Shown here: piece after piece, positions 1-8,861 of the stretch | Layout of the letters: each line of letters opens with the position of its first letter | Position numbering within the stretch: position 1 is the stretch's first letter | NCBI RefSeq assembly: GCF_013337285.1 | Contig: NZ_SUPW01000014.1 | Coordinates: 1 to 52,189, forward strand | Direction: 5' to 3' | Length of the DNA stretch: 52,189 bases | DNA from: Agrobacterium tumefaciens | Lineage (GTDB): Bacteria > Pseudomonadota > Alphaproteobacteria > Rhizobiales > Rhizobiaceae | The notes under the pieces: generated by a model | Databases searched by the model: none | Seen by the model: the letters and a program-made list of their open reading frames with translations, nothing else | Told to the model about the DNA's origin: nothing | Translations under genes and position numbers: made by a program

Positions 1-32
1 CCGTCCTCGCCGTTCCCGCCCCGGCGGGGCCG

Positions 33-48
33 CCCCCCCCCCCCCCCC
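33..48. repeat. 16-base cytosine homopolymer
   Basis: An uninterrupted run of 16 C lies just upstream of the first permease gene and its ribosome binding site (AAGGAGGA, 60-67). The flanking 73 bases contain no gene. The tract could be a length-variable repeat between an off-window binding-protein gene and the permease, or a sequencing or assembly artefact; sequence alone cannot decide. Confidence 0.8.
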
Positions 49-73
49 GCGCCGGATCGAAGGAGGACCCCTC

Positions 74-1042
74 ATGTATAAATTTCTTGCGCCCGTGATG
101 GGCATCGTCGAATTGCCTTTTTCCTTCCTGCAGAAGGTTCTTGGCCACAGGCGGATTGCTTGGGTGTTTCTGACACCCAACCTGATCCTGTTCGCGGTCT
201 TCGCTTTCCTGCCGATCCTGCTGAACATGGCCTATTCCGTGACCGGCAGCGAACACATATTGCTTTCCGAGCGCCCTTCGGTGGGCGGCGAAAACTTTTC
301 GGTCCTTCTTTCCTGTCAGAATTACCTTGATCCCAATTCCTGTGCGCGCGACCTGTTCTGGCGCTCCGTCTGGAACACGTTGTTCTTCGTTGTGCTGCAG
401 GTGGGTTTCATGGTCGGCTTTTCGCTGATCACGGCTATCGTGCTCAACCGCGATATAAGGGCGCGCGGCTTTTTTCGTGCAGTATTCTTCTTCCCGGTTC
501 TGTTGTCGCCCGTCGTCGTGGCGCTGATCTGGAAGTGGATTCTCCAGCGTTTCGGTGTGCTCAATGCAGCGATGGAAGGCCTCGGACTCGGTTCGGTAGA
601 CTGGTTGCTCGAGGCCAATCTCGCCTTCGGCTGGTCGGTCTTCCTGTCGGTCTGGGCGCATATGGGCTTTTACACGCTTATTCTTCTGGCCGGCCTTCAG
701 GCAATCCCGCGTGATGTCTATGAGGCGGCGCAGCTCGACAAGGCAAGCCCGTGGCGCATCTTCCGGCGCATTACCCTACCGCTGCTTGCACCCACCATGC
801 TCGTTGTTCTCGTCCTGTCGGTCATCAAGGGCGTGCAGACTTTCGATGAAGTCTTTGCCTTTACCGGCGGGGGTCCCGGTTCGGCGACGACCTTCATCAT
901 TCAATTCATCTATCAGACCGGCTTTGCCGGGACGCCCCGCAATTTCGGCCTTGCTGCTGCCGCTTCGCTGCTGCTCGCCGTGGTCCTCGTGGTGCTGACC
1001 GCCCTGCAATTCCGGGCAAACAGGAGCAAGGTCGATGGCTAG
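74..1042 (+). CDS. Sugar ABC transporter permease (CUT1, MalF/UgpA type)
   Basis: Inner-membrane channel subunit of a carbohydrate ABC importer, 322 aa. It has about six hydrophobic segments and the cytoplasmic EAA loop at about residues 215-235 (EAAQLDKASPWRIFRRITLP), which docks on the ATPase. The start follows a strong AAGGAGGA site. The stop overlaps the start of the second permease by 8 bp, as in a typical operon. The matching binding-protein gene is not seen and is probably just left of the window. The substrate is unknown. The sugar-acid enzymes downstream in the same orientation suggest a uronic or aldonic acid or an oligosaccharide containing one (inference). Confidence 0.9.
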   Translation: MYKFLAPVMGIVELPFSFLQKVLGHRRIAWVFLTPNLILFAVFAFLPILLNMAYSVTGSEHILLSERPSVGGENFSVLLSCQNYLDPNSCARDLFWRSVWNTLFFVVLQVGFMVGFSLITAIVLNRDIRARGFFRAVFFFPVLLSPVVVALIWKWILQRFGVLNAAMEGLGLGSVDWLLEANLAFGWSVFLSVWAHMGFYTLILLAGLQAIPRDVYEAAQLDKASPWRIFRRITLPLLAPTMLVVLVLSVIKGVQTFDEVFAFTGGGPGSATTFIIQFIYQTGFAGTPRNFGLAAAASLLLAVVLVVLTALQFRANRSKVDG

Positions 1043-2078
1043 AATTGGCGCATTTCTGACCCGTACCCGCGGCCGTAATGGCAAGCTGCACTGGACCGAC
1101 TGGCTGTCTTACGCTTATCTCGGCGTTGCTGTGCTGATGATGTTCGGTCCCGTCGTCTGGCTGGTGCTCTCATCGTTCAAAACTGAAGCCGATCTTCAGC
1201 GTTTCCCGCCACGGCTTCTGCCCTATAGCCAGGAAACCGTTGCCGTCGACGGGCAGGCGGCGCCACTTCCGGCCTATGTGGACAAGGATGGCCGCAAGTT
1301 TGGCATGATCAGACGCATCGGCCTCGTGGCCCAGGTGGTTGATCCGGCCAAACCGACTGAAGTCTTGAAGATGCAGTTCAACGAGCTGAAGCCGGCTGAA
1401 AAGGTGGCGCTGGCGACGGAGAACTATACCGAGCTGTTCCAGCGCTTCAATTTCCCGCTCTATTTCTGGAACTCGACCTTCATCACGGTGACATCGACCA
1501 TCATCATGCTGATCGTCAATTCCATGGCGGCCTTTGCGCTGTCGAAATATCAGTTCAAGGGCAGGGGTGTCGTGCTGGCGTTGGTGGTCGGCACGCTGAT
1601 GATCCCGCAGACCGTCGTGCTTGTGCCGCTGTTTCTTATCACCAGCCAACTCGGTTTGATCAACAGTCTCTGGGGCGTCATCATTCCCGGCGCGGCAACA
1701 CCGACAGGTGTCTTCCTGCTGCGGCAATATATGCTGACGATCCCGGATGAAATTCTCGATGCGGCGCGTATGGACAAGGCCAGTGAGTGGAAAATCTACT
1801 GGCGCATCATCCTGCCACTTTCCGCACCGGCGCTTGCGGTTCTCGCGATCCTTGCGATCATGTGGCGCTGGAATGACTTCCTCTGGCCGCTGATCGTGCT
1901 GACCCGCAACGACAACTTCACCCTGCAGCTGGCGCTCAACTCCTTCCAGGGAGAGATGACGACGGAATGGAGCAACCTTCTGGCGATGACGGTGCTGACA
2001 CTCGCTCCTATCGCGCTGGTCTTCATGTTCCTGCAAAAATATATCGCCACCGGCATTGCGTCCACGGGCGGCAAATAA
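1035..2078 (+). CDS. Sugar ABC transporter permease (CUT1, MalG/UgpE type)
   Basis: Second membrane subunit of the importer, 347 aa. One N-terminal membrane helix (about residues 25-47) is followed by an enlarged extracytoplasmic loop (about residues 50-135) and then five more helices. The EAA-type loop reads ILDAARMDKASEWKIYWRII. The long loop between the first two helices exceeds that of a minimal MalG-like protein of about 280 aa and may contact the binding protein (inference). The ATG overlaps the upstream stop, indicating translational coupling. It pairs with the preceding permease and the following ATPase. Confidence 0.9.
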   Translation: MARIGAFLTRTRGRNGKLHWTDWLSYAYLGVAVLMMFGPVVWLVLSSFKTEADLQRFPPRLLPYSQETVAVDGQAAPLPAYVDKDGRKFGMIRRIGLVAQVVDPAKPTEVLKMQFNELKPAEKVALATENYTELFQRFNFPLYFWNSTFITVTSTIIMLIVNSMAAFALSKYQFKGRGVVLALVVGTLMIPQTVVLVPLFLITSQLGLINSLWGVIIPGAATPTGVFLLRQYMLTIPDEILDAARMDKASEWKIYWRIILPLSAPALAVLAILAIMWRWNDFLWPLIVLTRNDNFTLQLALNSFQGEMTTEWSNLLAMTVLTLAPIALVFMFLQKYIATGIASTGGK

Positions 2079-2100
2079 TCCTCAGGGAGGAAATACGACA

Positions 2101-3180
2101 ATGGCAAGTATTCAGCTTCGTCAGGTCAAAAAGACATATGGCGCACTCGATGTGATCAAGGGTATCGATCTCGATATCAAACATGGCGAGTTCTGCGTTT
2201 TCGTCGGTCCATCCGGCTGCGGCAAGTCGACCCTGCTGCGCATGATCTCGGGCCTCGAGGAATTGACTGGCGGCGATATCGTCATCGGCGGCGATGTGGT
2301 CAACACGGTGCCGGCGGCGGACCGTGGCCTCGCCATGGTGTTTCAGTCATACGCGCTTTATCCGCATATGACGGTGCGCGAAAACCTGTCTTTCGGGCTT
2401 GAGAATATCGGCACCCCCAAAAAGGAAGTCGCCGAGAAGATCGGTCAGGTGGCGAAGATGCTGCAGATCGACCAACTTCTGGAGCGTCGCCCCAAGGACC
2501 TGTCGGGCGGTCAGCGCCAGCGCGTCGCCATCGGCCGCGCCGTTGTGCGTGAACCCCGCGTGTTCCTCTTCGATGAGCCGCTTTCCAACCTCGACGCAGA
2601 GCTGCGCGTCGATATGCGTGGTGAAATTTCCAGTCTGCACCGGCGTCTCGGCAACACCATGATTTATGTGACGCATGATCAGGTGGAGGCCATGACCATG
2701 GCCGACAAGATTGCTGTTCTGCGCGCCGGCAAGCTTGAACAGTTCGGCGTGCCGCTTGATCTCTATAACCGCCCGGCCAATATTTTCGTGGCAGGCTTCA
2801 TCGGCTCGCCGAAGATGAATTTCTTTGCAGGGGAAGTGACCTCGGACGCAACGCCTGCTCTCAAAATCGCAACGGGCGAGACTCTCCCGCTGCCGCAGAC
2901 GGGCTTTTCTTACAAGCCCGGCCAGAAGGTGACGCTCGGCATTCGCCCGAACCATGTGGAGCCGGGCGAAGGCGGGGCGTTGACGATGTCGGTTCGTACC
3001 GCCGAGCAGCTGGGCGGCGAGTCCTATCTCTACGGTAATCTCGGTGACGGCACCCCGGTGACGCTGCATCTTTCCGGCCAGACCTCGACATCGGCGGGCG
3101 AAGTCATACGCCTGTCGGCGCCGCTTCAACACGCCCATGTTTTCGATACGACGAGCGGGCTGACGCTCCGGCAGGACTGA
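2101..3180 (+). CDS. Sugar ABC transporter ATP-binding protein (MalK/UgpC/MsmK type)
   Basis: Energising subunit of the importer, 359 aa. Visible motifs are Walker A GPSGCGKST (about 36-44), signature LSGGQRQRVAIGRA, Walker B VFLFDEPLSNLD and the switch His in THDQVEAMTMAD. A C-terminal extension of about 120 aa matches the TOBE/regulatory domain of MalK-type ATPases. An ORF opens upstream at 2056, inside the permease gene, but the ATG at 2101 has a good AGGGAGG site at 2084-2090 and gives the normal N-terminus, so I chose it. It follows the permease by 22 bp. Such ATPases often serve several sugar importers. Confidence 0.93.
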   Translation: MASIQLRQVKKTYGALDVIKGIDLDIKHGEFCVFVGPSGCGKSTLLRMISGLEELTGGDIVIGGDVVNTVPAADRGLAMVFQSYALYPHMTVRENLSFGLENIGTPKKEVAEKIGQVAKMLQIDQLLERRPKDLSGGQRQRVAIGRAVVREPRVFLFDEPLSNLDAELRVDMRGEISSLHRRLGNTMIYVTHDQVEAMTMADKIAVLRAGKLEQFGVPLDLYNRPANIFVAGFIGSPKMNFFAGEVTSDATPALKIATGETLPLPQTGFSYKPGQKVTLGIRPNHVEPGEGGALTMSVRTAEQLGGESYLYGNLGDGTPVTLHLSGQTSTSAGEVIRLSAPLQHAHVFDTTSGLTLRQD

Positions 3181-3217
3181 CAGCCTTTGGCGCAACCCGC
3201 AACGCAGGACCATTGAC

Positions 3218-4942
3218 ATGACCGATAAAAAACTCCGCTCCGACCGCTGGTTCGCACCCGACGACCTGCGCAGCTTCGGCCACCGCTCTCGCATGATGCA
3301 GCTTGGTTATGCGGAGGAGGATTTTGTTGGCAAGCCTGTCATTGGTATTCTCAATACCTGGTCGGAGTTGAACACCTGTCACTCGCATTTCCCTGAAAGG
3401 GTGAAGGATGTGAAGCGCGGCGTGTTGCAGGCGGGAGGCTTCCCCGTCGAAATGCCATCGCTATCGGTCGATGAAAGCTTCACCAAGCCGACATCGATGC
3501 TTTACCGCAACATGCTGGCGATGGAGACGGAAGAAATGATCCGCTCGCATCCGCTTGATGGCGTGGTGCTGATGGGCGGATGCGACAAGACCACGCCCGG
3601 TCTCGTCATGGGGGCAATCTCGGCCGGTGTGCCGATGATCTATCTGCCGGCCGGCCCGATGCTGCGGGGCAACTATGCAGGCAAGGTTCTGGGCTCTGGC
3701 TCGGATGCCTGGAAATATTGGGACGAACGCCGCGCCGGTAACGTCACCGATGAGGAGTGGCGCGGCGTGCAAGGTGGCATCGCCCGCTCTGCCGGCGTGT
3801 GCATGACCATGGGTACGGCCTCGACCATGACGGCCATTGCTGATGCGCTTGGCATCACGCTGCCGGGTGCCTCCTCCATTCCGGCTGTCGATGCCGAGCA
3901 TCAGCGCATGTCCGCTGCCTGTGGCCGCCGCATCGTCGAGATGGTTTCGGAAGACCTGACGCCGAACCATATCCTGACAGCGGCAGCGTTCCGTAATGCC
4001 GCCATCGTCGCAATGGCGACGGGTTGTTCCACCAATGCCGTCGTGCACCTCATCGCCATGGCGCGCCGCGCCGGTGTGCCAATGACGCTGGATGAGCTGG
4101 ACGAGCTTGGCCGCGTCACGCCACTCATCGCCAATGTCCGTCCTTCCGGCAAAGACTATCTGATGGAGGACTTCTATTATGCCGGTGGTCTGCGGGCGCT
4201 GATGAAGCAGCTGGAAAGCCGTCTCGACTGTTCGGTGCTGACCGTCACCGGCCGCAGCATGGGCGAAAACCTCGAGGGCGCGAAAGTCTATAATGACGAC
4301 GTCATCCGCTCGCTCGATAATCCGGTCTATGCAGAAGGATCGCTTGCCGTCTTGCGTGGCAATCTCTGCCCTGATGGCGCCGTCATCAAGCCTGCTGCCT
4401 GCGATCCCAAACTCCATGTGCATCAGGGACCGGCGCTGGTGTTTGACAGCTACCCCGAAATGAAGGCCGCCATCGACGATGAGAATCTCGATGTGACGCC
4501 CGACCATGTGCTGGTGCTGCGCAACGCCGGTCCGCTCGGCGGTCCCGGCTTTCCGGAATGGGGCATGTTGCCCATTCCCAAGGCGCTGATCAAAAAGGGC
4601 CACCGCGACATGCTGCGCATTTCCGATGCACGCATGTCCGGCACCTCCTATGGCGCCTGCGTGTTACATGTTGCGCCGGAAAGCTTCGTCGGCGGCCCGC
4701 TGGCACTGCTGAAAACCGGCGATATCGTCCGCCTCGACCTGCCGCAGCGTCGCCTCGATATGCTGGTCAGCGAAGAAGAGATCGCTCAGCGTCGGGCGGC
4801 ATGGCAGGTGCCTGTGCCGCGTTATGAACGCGGTTACGGATATCTCTTCTCCAAGCACGTGACGCAGGCCGATCAGGGTTGCGACTTCGACTTCCTGCAG
4901 ACGGATTTCGGGCGCTCCGCCGGTGAGCCGGATATTTTCTAA
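3218..4942 (+). CDS. IlvD/Edd family sugar-acid dehydratase (L-arabinonate dehydratase-like)
   Basis: Predicted [Fe-S] dehydratase removing water from a sugar acid to give a 2-keto-3-deoxy acid, cytoplasmic, 574 aa as expected for the aldonate branch. Conserved cluster cysteines are visible as Cys54 (NTCHSHF), Cys122 (GGCDKTTPG) and Cys195 (GVCMTMGT). Lys124 fits the carbamylated metal-binding lysine, and Ser477 in RMSGTSYG fits the catalytic serine known for this family. The protein resembles rhizobial L-arabinonate dehydratase more than the biosynthetic dihydroxy-acid dehydratase IlvD (judged from memory). It lies 37 bp after the ATPase, followed at once by a uronate dehydrogenase-like gene, so an aldonate or aldarate substrate is likely (inference). 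Confidence 0.88.
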   Translation: MTDKKLRSDRWFAPDDLRSFGHRSRMMQLGYAEEDFVGKPVIGILNTWSELNTCHSHFPERVKDVKRGVLQAGGFPVEMPSLSVDESFTKPTSMLYRNMLAMETEEMIRSHPLDGVVLMGGCDKTTPGLVMGAISAGVPMIYLPAGPMLRGNYAGKVLGSGSDAWKYWDERRAGNVTDEEWRGVQGGIARSAGVCMTMGTASTMTAIADALGITLPGASSIPAVDAEHQRMSAACGRRIVEMVSEDLTPNHILTAAAFRNAAIVAMATGCSTNAVVHLIAMARRAGVPMTLDELDELGRVTPLIANVRPSGKDYLMEDFYYAGGLRALMKQLESRLDCSVLTVTGRSMGENLEGAKVYNDDVIRSLDNPVYAEGSLAVLRGNLCPDGAVIKPAACDPKLHVHQGPALVFDSYPEMKAAIDDENLDVTPDHVLVLRNAGPLGGPGFPEWGMLPIPKALIKKGHRDMLRISDARMSGTSYGACVLHVAPESFVGGPLALLKTGDIVRLDLPQRRLDMLVSEEEIAQRRAAWQVPVPRYERGYGYLFSKHVTQADQGCDFDFLQTDFGRSAGEPDIF

Positions 4943-4953
4943 GAGGCACCGTC

Positions 4954-5751
4954 ATGTTGAAGCGATTGCTCATCACCGGTGCCGGCGGAAAGCTGGGCAG
5001 CATGTTGCGCGGGCGGCTTGGCCATGTTGCCGAAACCATTCGCCTGTCCGACGTCGTTGATCTCGGTTCGCCAGCGCCTCACGAAGAACTGGTCCGCTGC
5101 GCGCTGGAGGACGAGCAGGCCGTTCGTGATCTGGTCAAGGATTGCGACGGTATCGTTCATCTCGGCGGTGTTTCCGTCGAGAGGGCCTTTGACCCCATAG
5201 AGGCCGCCAATCTGCGTGGTGTCTACAATCTCTACGAGGCGGCGAGGGCACACGGCAGCCCCCGCATTCTTTTCGCCTCCAGCAACCACACGATCGGTTA
5301 TTATCCGCAGGGTCAGCAGCTTGGTCCGGATACGCCCTTTCTGCCTGATGGCCTCTATGGTGTCTCGAAGATTTTCGGGGAGGCCATTGCAAGCCTTTAC
5401 CACTCCAAATTTGGTCAGGAGACGGCCATCGTGCGCATCGGCTCCTGTGACGAGAAACCCTCGAACTGGCGGATGTTGTCGACCTGGCTGAGCTATGGCG
5501 ACTTTGTTTCGCTGATCGAAGCCACGTTCCGCGCACCGAAACTCGGATGCCCCGTCATCTGGGGCGTCTCGGCTAATGACGACAGCTGGTGGGATAATTC
5601 CCATATCGATTTTCTCGGCTGGCAGCGGCGCGACAACGCTGCGCGCTACCGGGCCGAAATCGAGCGCGACGTACCGCGCCCCGATTCTGAGGCTGCGATT
5701 GCAAAATATCAGGGCGGCATCTTCATAGACGAGCCCATTCACAAGACTTGA
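4954..5751 (+). CDS. udh: Uronate dehydrogenase-like NAD-dependent SDR
   Basis: Extended-type SDR, 265 aa, the same length as the characterised Agrobacterium uronate dehydrogenase, which oxidises galacturonate or glucuronate to the aldaro-lactone with NAD. Seen: Rossmann motif TGAGGKLG (residues 8-15), active-site serines in FASSNHTIGYY, and catalytic Tyr135/Lys139 in LYGVSK. The YNLYEAARAHG and WWDNSH stretches also fit this subfamily. Its divergence from the well-known enzyme, as I recall it, suggests a paralogue, so the preferred substrate may differ. It lies 11 bp after the dehydratase in the same operon. The symbol names the family and is not proof of substrate. Confidence 0.82.
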   Translation: MLKRLLITGAGGKLGSMLRGRLGHVAETIRLSDVVDLGSPAPHEELVRCALEDEQAVRDLVKDCDGIVHLGGVSVERAFDPIEAANLRGVYNLYEAARAHGSPRILFASSNHTIGYYPQGQQLGPDTPFLPDGLYGVSKIFGEAIASLYHSKFGQETAIVRIGSCDEKPSNWRMLSTWLSYGDFVSLIEATFRAPKLGCPVIWGVSANDDSWWDNSHIDFLGWQRRDNAARYRAEIERDVPRPDSEAAIAKYQGGIFIDEPIHKT

Positions 5752-5785
5752 AACACATCCATCGGCCCATTGCGAGGAGACAGCC

Positions 5786-6496
5786 ATGAATAATGAAACG
5801 CGCGAAAAACTGCTGACGATTTCCGTCGCCACACTGGCGACGGCGCTTTACAAGCGTGGCCTGCGAAACCAGGTCATTCAGGGCGTTCGCCCGCTCGGCT
5901 ACAAGGGCACGAATATGGTGGGCCCAGCTTTCACGCTGCGCTACATGCCGGCCCGCGAAGACCGCAACCAGCTTGTGGAATTCCGCAATCCCGCTCATCC
6001 GCAGCGCGTCGCCATTGAAACCTGCCCGCCGGGCCACGTACTTGTCATGGACAGCCGCAAGGATGCCAGCGCTGCGTCGGCCGGTGATATTCTCGTTACC
6101 CGCCTGATGGTTCGCGGCGGTGCCGGCATCGTCAGCGATGGCGGTTTCCGTGATGCGGCCACGATCGCCGAGCTGGATATCCCGGCCTATCACACCCGCC
6201 CCTCCAGCCCCACGAACCTCACCAAACACGAGGCGATCGAGATCAACGGCCCGATTGGCTGCGGCGATGCACCGGTTTTCCCCGGTGACATCATCGTCGG
6301 TGATGCGGATTGCGTCATTGTCATCCCGGCGGGCATTGCCGATGAAGTAGCGACCGAGGCCGTGGAAATGACGGCTTACGAGGATTTCGTGGTGGAACAG
6401 GTCAAGGCCGGCCAGACGATCATCGGGCTTTACCCCTGCACCAAGGAAGAACACCAGACGGCTTTTGCCGAATGGCGCAAGAAGAATAACCGCTGA
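5786..6496 (+). CDS. RraA-like / HMG-aldolase-fold protein
   Basis: Protein of 236 aa with the RraA/HMG aldolase fold. The diagnostic glycine-rich stretch is visible (GGAGIVSDGGFRDAATIAEL), carrying the Arg-Asp pair that binds metal and substrate in 4-hydroxy-4-methyl-2-oxoglutarate aldolases. Members with these residues are class II pyruvate aldolases or oxaloacetate decarboxylases; RraA proper regulates RNase E. The operon context (dehydratase and uronate dehydrogenase upstream) favours cleavage of a 2-keto-3-deoxy or related acid to pyruvate (inference). The start has a GAGGAGA-like site at 5774-5779. The stop lies 3 bp from the end of the convergent LuxR gene. Confidence 0.8.
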   Translation: MNNETREKLLTISVATLATALYKRGLRNQVIQGVRPLGYKGTNMVGPAFTLRYMPAREDRNQLVEFRNPAHPQRVAIETCPPGHVLVMDSRKDASAASAGDILVTRLMVRGGAGIVSDGGFRDAATIAELDIPAYHTRPSSPTNLTKHEAIEINGPIGCGDAPVFPGDIIVGDADCVIVIPAGIADEVATEAVEMTAYEDFVVEQVKAGQTIIGLYPCTKEEHQTAFAEWRKKNNR

Positions 6497-6499
6497 GCA

Positions 6500-8851
6500 C
6501 TATAGCCAGCCCAGTGCTTTCGCCGCGCGGATCGCCTCCGCGCGGCGTTTGCAATCCAGCTTGCGGAACAGGTTGCCGAGGTGAAACTTCACCGTCACTT
6601 CCGAGATGTTGAGCGTCTGGGCGATCTTCTTGTTTGACATGCCGCTCGCCAGCAGTTGCAGCATCTGCGCCTCCCGCTGCGAAAGCCCGCCATGCAGGGC
6701 GCGCGCCTGCGGGGAGTTTACCGAGGCGGCGAAAATCGACAGCGCGGCACGGACATCGGAAGAGGTTTCGATGAAACTGCGAATGCGGCGATTGTTCAGA
6801 AGCGGTGACAGGAACACGCGCTCTTCCGACAGCACGCCGTTGCAGCCTAGACGCGTCGCAGATTCGAGAGCGATGAGGATATGGGCGCGGGCGGCGGCGT
6901 TGTCGCGGCGCTGGTGCGCAGTATAGCTCTGCCAGATTCTCAGTGCGACCTTCTCGCGGTTGGTTACCTTGGGGTTGGCGATCATCGCGTCTATCTGCCG
7001 CGAAAGATAAGCGCGGGGCGTGAAAAGATGCACCGCATCGCGCAGCCACGCCATCACGTAGGCGATTTCGTCCCGGCGTGTCAGGCGGGACAGGTCTTCA
7101 TGGGCGCTCTCCACCCAGTTGCGGCCCATGGGCATGCGGATTGCGGATAGGGTGGCTGCGGCGTCGGCCCAGCGGTTGGCGTTCTGATAGGCGATGGCCG
7201 TCCTGATCTCCATCATCGCATGGAATTGCAGCCCCTCCGAAAGATGGATCCACAGGCCATCGAGAAAGCCCGGACGAACGGTCATCGGAAAATGGTCGAT
7301 CAACACCTGCGAGGCGTAAAACAGGGCAAACTGCATCAGGCTTGGCCAGATTTCGGCAGCGGCGAAGTGATCGAATTCATGCTCAACGAAATGCAGCAGG
7401 TCGCGGGGCTTTCCCGCCTCATAGGCGAGGCAGGCTTCGGCGAGCCGCAGCATCCGGAACTCCTGCTCTGCATCATGCGCCACCTGCTCCAGCCGTGCGC
7501 GGGCGTCCTGCGCCGCCCGGCGGGCCAGAAGCACATCGCCGCTCATTAGCCGCAGCACAATCTGGTGCAGATGGATGAAGAATTCGAGCAGCGGCTGCCC
7601 GCCCATCTTGCGCAGATAGATGAGCGCACGGGCGGCAGCCGCTTCGGCTTCGCGAAAATTGCGGCGGCGGATTTCGAATTCGAGCAGCGCGTTGTAATAA
7701 GCTGCCCATTTGCCGTGATCGTCCATGGGATAATCGGCCATGAATTCCCCCAGACGCGTTATCACCGCGTCATTCGGGGTCAGGTCTTCGGCAATCATCA
7801 GGTTCAGGCGGAAGGTGCGGGCTGCGAAGGAAAAACGCGAGCCGCGGGCCAGCACCTTGAGCGGATCGAGATAATCCGATCCCAGGCTCTTGCCGAGCAG
7901 ATGGCGCACGCGCTGCAATTCACCCTGCTTCAGCAGCGCGCGGGTGACGGCGAAGAGTACGGTTTCATTCGCCGCAATCATATCCTGCGAAAACCGCATG
8001 ATGATCTCGCGGAACCGGTCGACGCTGCTCCTGTAGATCAGTTCACGACCATCAGCGCGCTCGAGGATTTGGGCGGCATGGGTCTCATAACCACGGTCGA
8101 GCAACATGGCCATGGCGGCCAGCGAACGCCCGGCCTTTTCGAAAGCCGAGGCAACCTCCACCACGGCGCTGCCGGCTTGCAATGTCGTGAGGCGTTCTTT
8201 CGCCGCCAGCGTCAGAAGCCGTATCAGCGTGCCGTGTTTTTCCGCGTTCGCGCTCAGGAAGGGTGGCAAAAGCTCCGTCCAGTCCGCTTTGGGCTCTGCC
8301 GACGGATTTTCGAGCCAGAATGAAAGTTCCACCGTCTGGGCGGGAGAGAGATGCGGCAGATAGTTTTCCCGCAGATAGTCGGCGCAAAGTTTCTCGTCGG
8401 CCTGGCGGGCGAGGGACAGGAAGGCCGGCCACCCCGCATAGTCGTCAAGCACCAGACGCTTCTGTTCCGGTGGAAGGTGGTCCGCCTCATCCTCACCCAA
8501 GGTCAGGTCGTTCGAACCGATGGTGAGCGAACCGCGATGCAGGATCTGCCGCGCCAGCCCGCTGATGCGTTGATCCGGCCGGCAGGCGATGACGACGAAA
8601 CGCACGGCTTCAAGAACAGGGGCGGGCATGCGCACCGCACGCGCGAAGACCGGCACATCCCACAGCAGCCAGCCCTTTGCCGCATCGTCGCTTCGTGGCT
8701 GGTGCGTCCGGCACACCTCTGTTCCCAGTTCCTGTGCCAGCATGTCTAGCAGAACGCTTTTTCCAGCACCCGCAGGCGCGCGCAGAAAAATCACGCCTGC
8801 GGTTTCGCTGGCAATGCGGTGGCAGAGTTCCGTCCGAGGCAGAAGCGTCAT
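6500..8851 (-). CDS. LuxR-family transcriptional regulator, MalT-like
   Basis: Large regulator, 783 aa. It has an N-terminal P-loop with Walker A APAGAGKS (about 25-32), a long alpha-helical TPR-like middle, and a C-terminal LuxR helix-turn-helix at about 718-778 (LSQREAQMLQLLASGMSNKK and following). This is the layout of MalT-type STAND ATPases, which bind inducer and ATP, oligomerise and activate transcription. No clear Shine-Dalgarno precedes the ATG at 8851, so the message may be leaderless or the true start may differ. It converges on the sugar-acid operon with a 3-bp gap and diverges from the peptide-importer operon at 8988, so either could be its target. Direct repeats at 8877-8912 make the divergent operon a good candidate. 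Confidence 0.9.
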   Translation of the reverse strand: MTLLPRTELCHRIASETAGVIFLRAPAGAGKSVLLDMLAQELGTEVCRTHQPRSDDAAKGWLLWDVPVFARAVRMPAPVLEAVRFVVIACRPDQRISGLARQILHRGSLTIGSNDLTLGEDEADHLPPEQKRLVLDDYAGWPAFLSLARQADEKLCADYLRENYLPHLSPAQTVELSFWLENPSAEPKADWTELLPPFLSANAEKHGTLIRLLTLAAKERLTTLQAGSAVVEVASAFEKAGRSLAAMAMLLDRGYETHAAQILERADGRELIYRSSVDRFREIIMRFSQDMIAANETVLFAVTRALLKQGELQRVRHLLGKSLGSDYLDPLKVLARGSRFSFAARTFRLNLMIAEDLTPNDAVITRLGEFMADYPMDDHGKWAAYYNALLEFEIRRRNFREAEAAAARALIYLRKMGGQPLLEFFIHLHQIVLRLMSGDVLLARRAAQDARARLEQVAHDAEQEFRMLRLAEACLAYEAGKPRDLLHFVEHEFDHFAAAEIWPSLMQFALFYASQVLIDHFPMTVRPGFLDGLWIHLSEGLQFHAMMEIRTAIAYQNANRWADAAATLSAIRMPMGRNWVESAHEDLSRLTRRDEIAYVMAWLRDAVHLFTPRAYLSRQIDAMIANPKVTNREKVALRIWQSYTAHQRRDNAAARAHILIALESATRLGCNGVLSEERVFLSPLLNNRRIRSFIETSSDVRAALSIFAASVNSPQARALHGGLSQREAQMLQLLASGMSNKKIAQTLNISEVTVKFHLGNLFRKLDCKRRAEAIRAAKALGWL

Positions 8852-8861
8852 TCGAAAAAGG

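Noticed and set aside
2056..2100. Earlier start for the CUT1 ATPase
   Set aside because: It lies within the permease gene; ATG at 2101 has a good ribosome site and a standard N-terminus.
3461..4603. Open frame of 380 codons on the minus strand
   Set aside because: Opposite the dehydratase gene, whose cluster cysteines and catalytic serine are intact on the plus strand.
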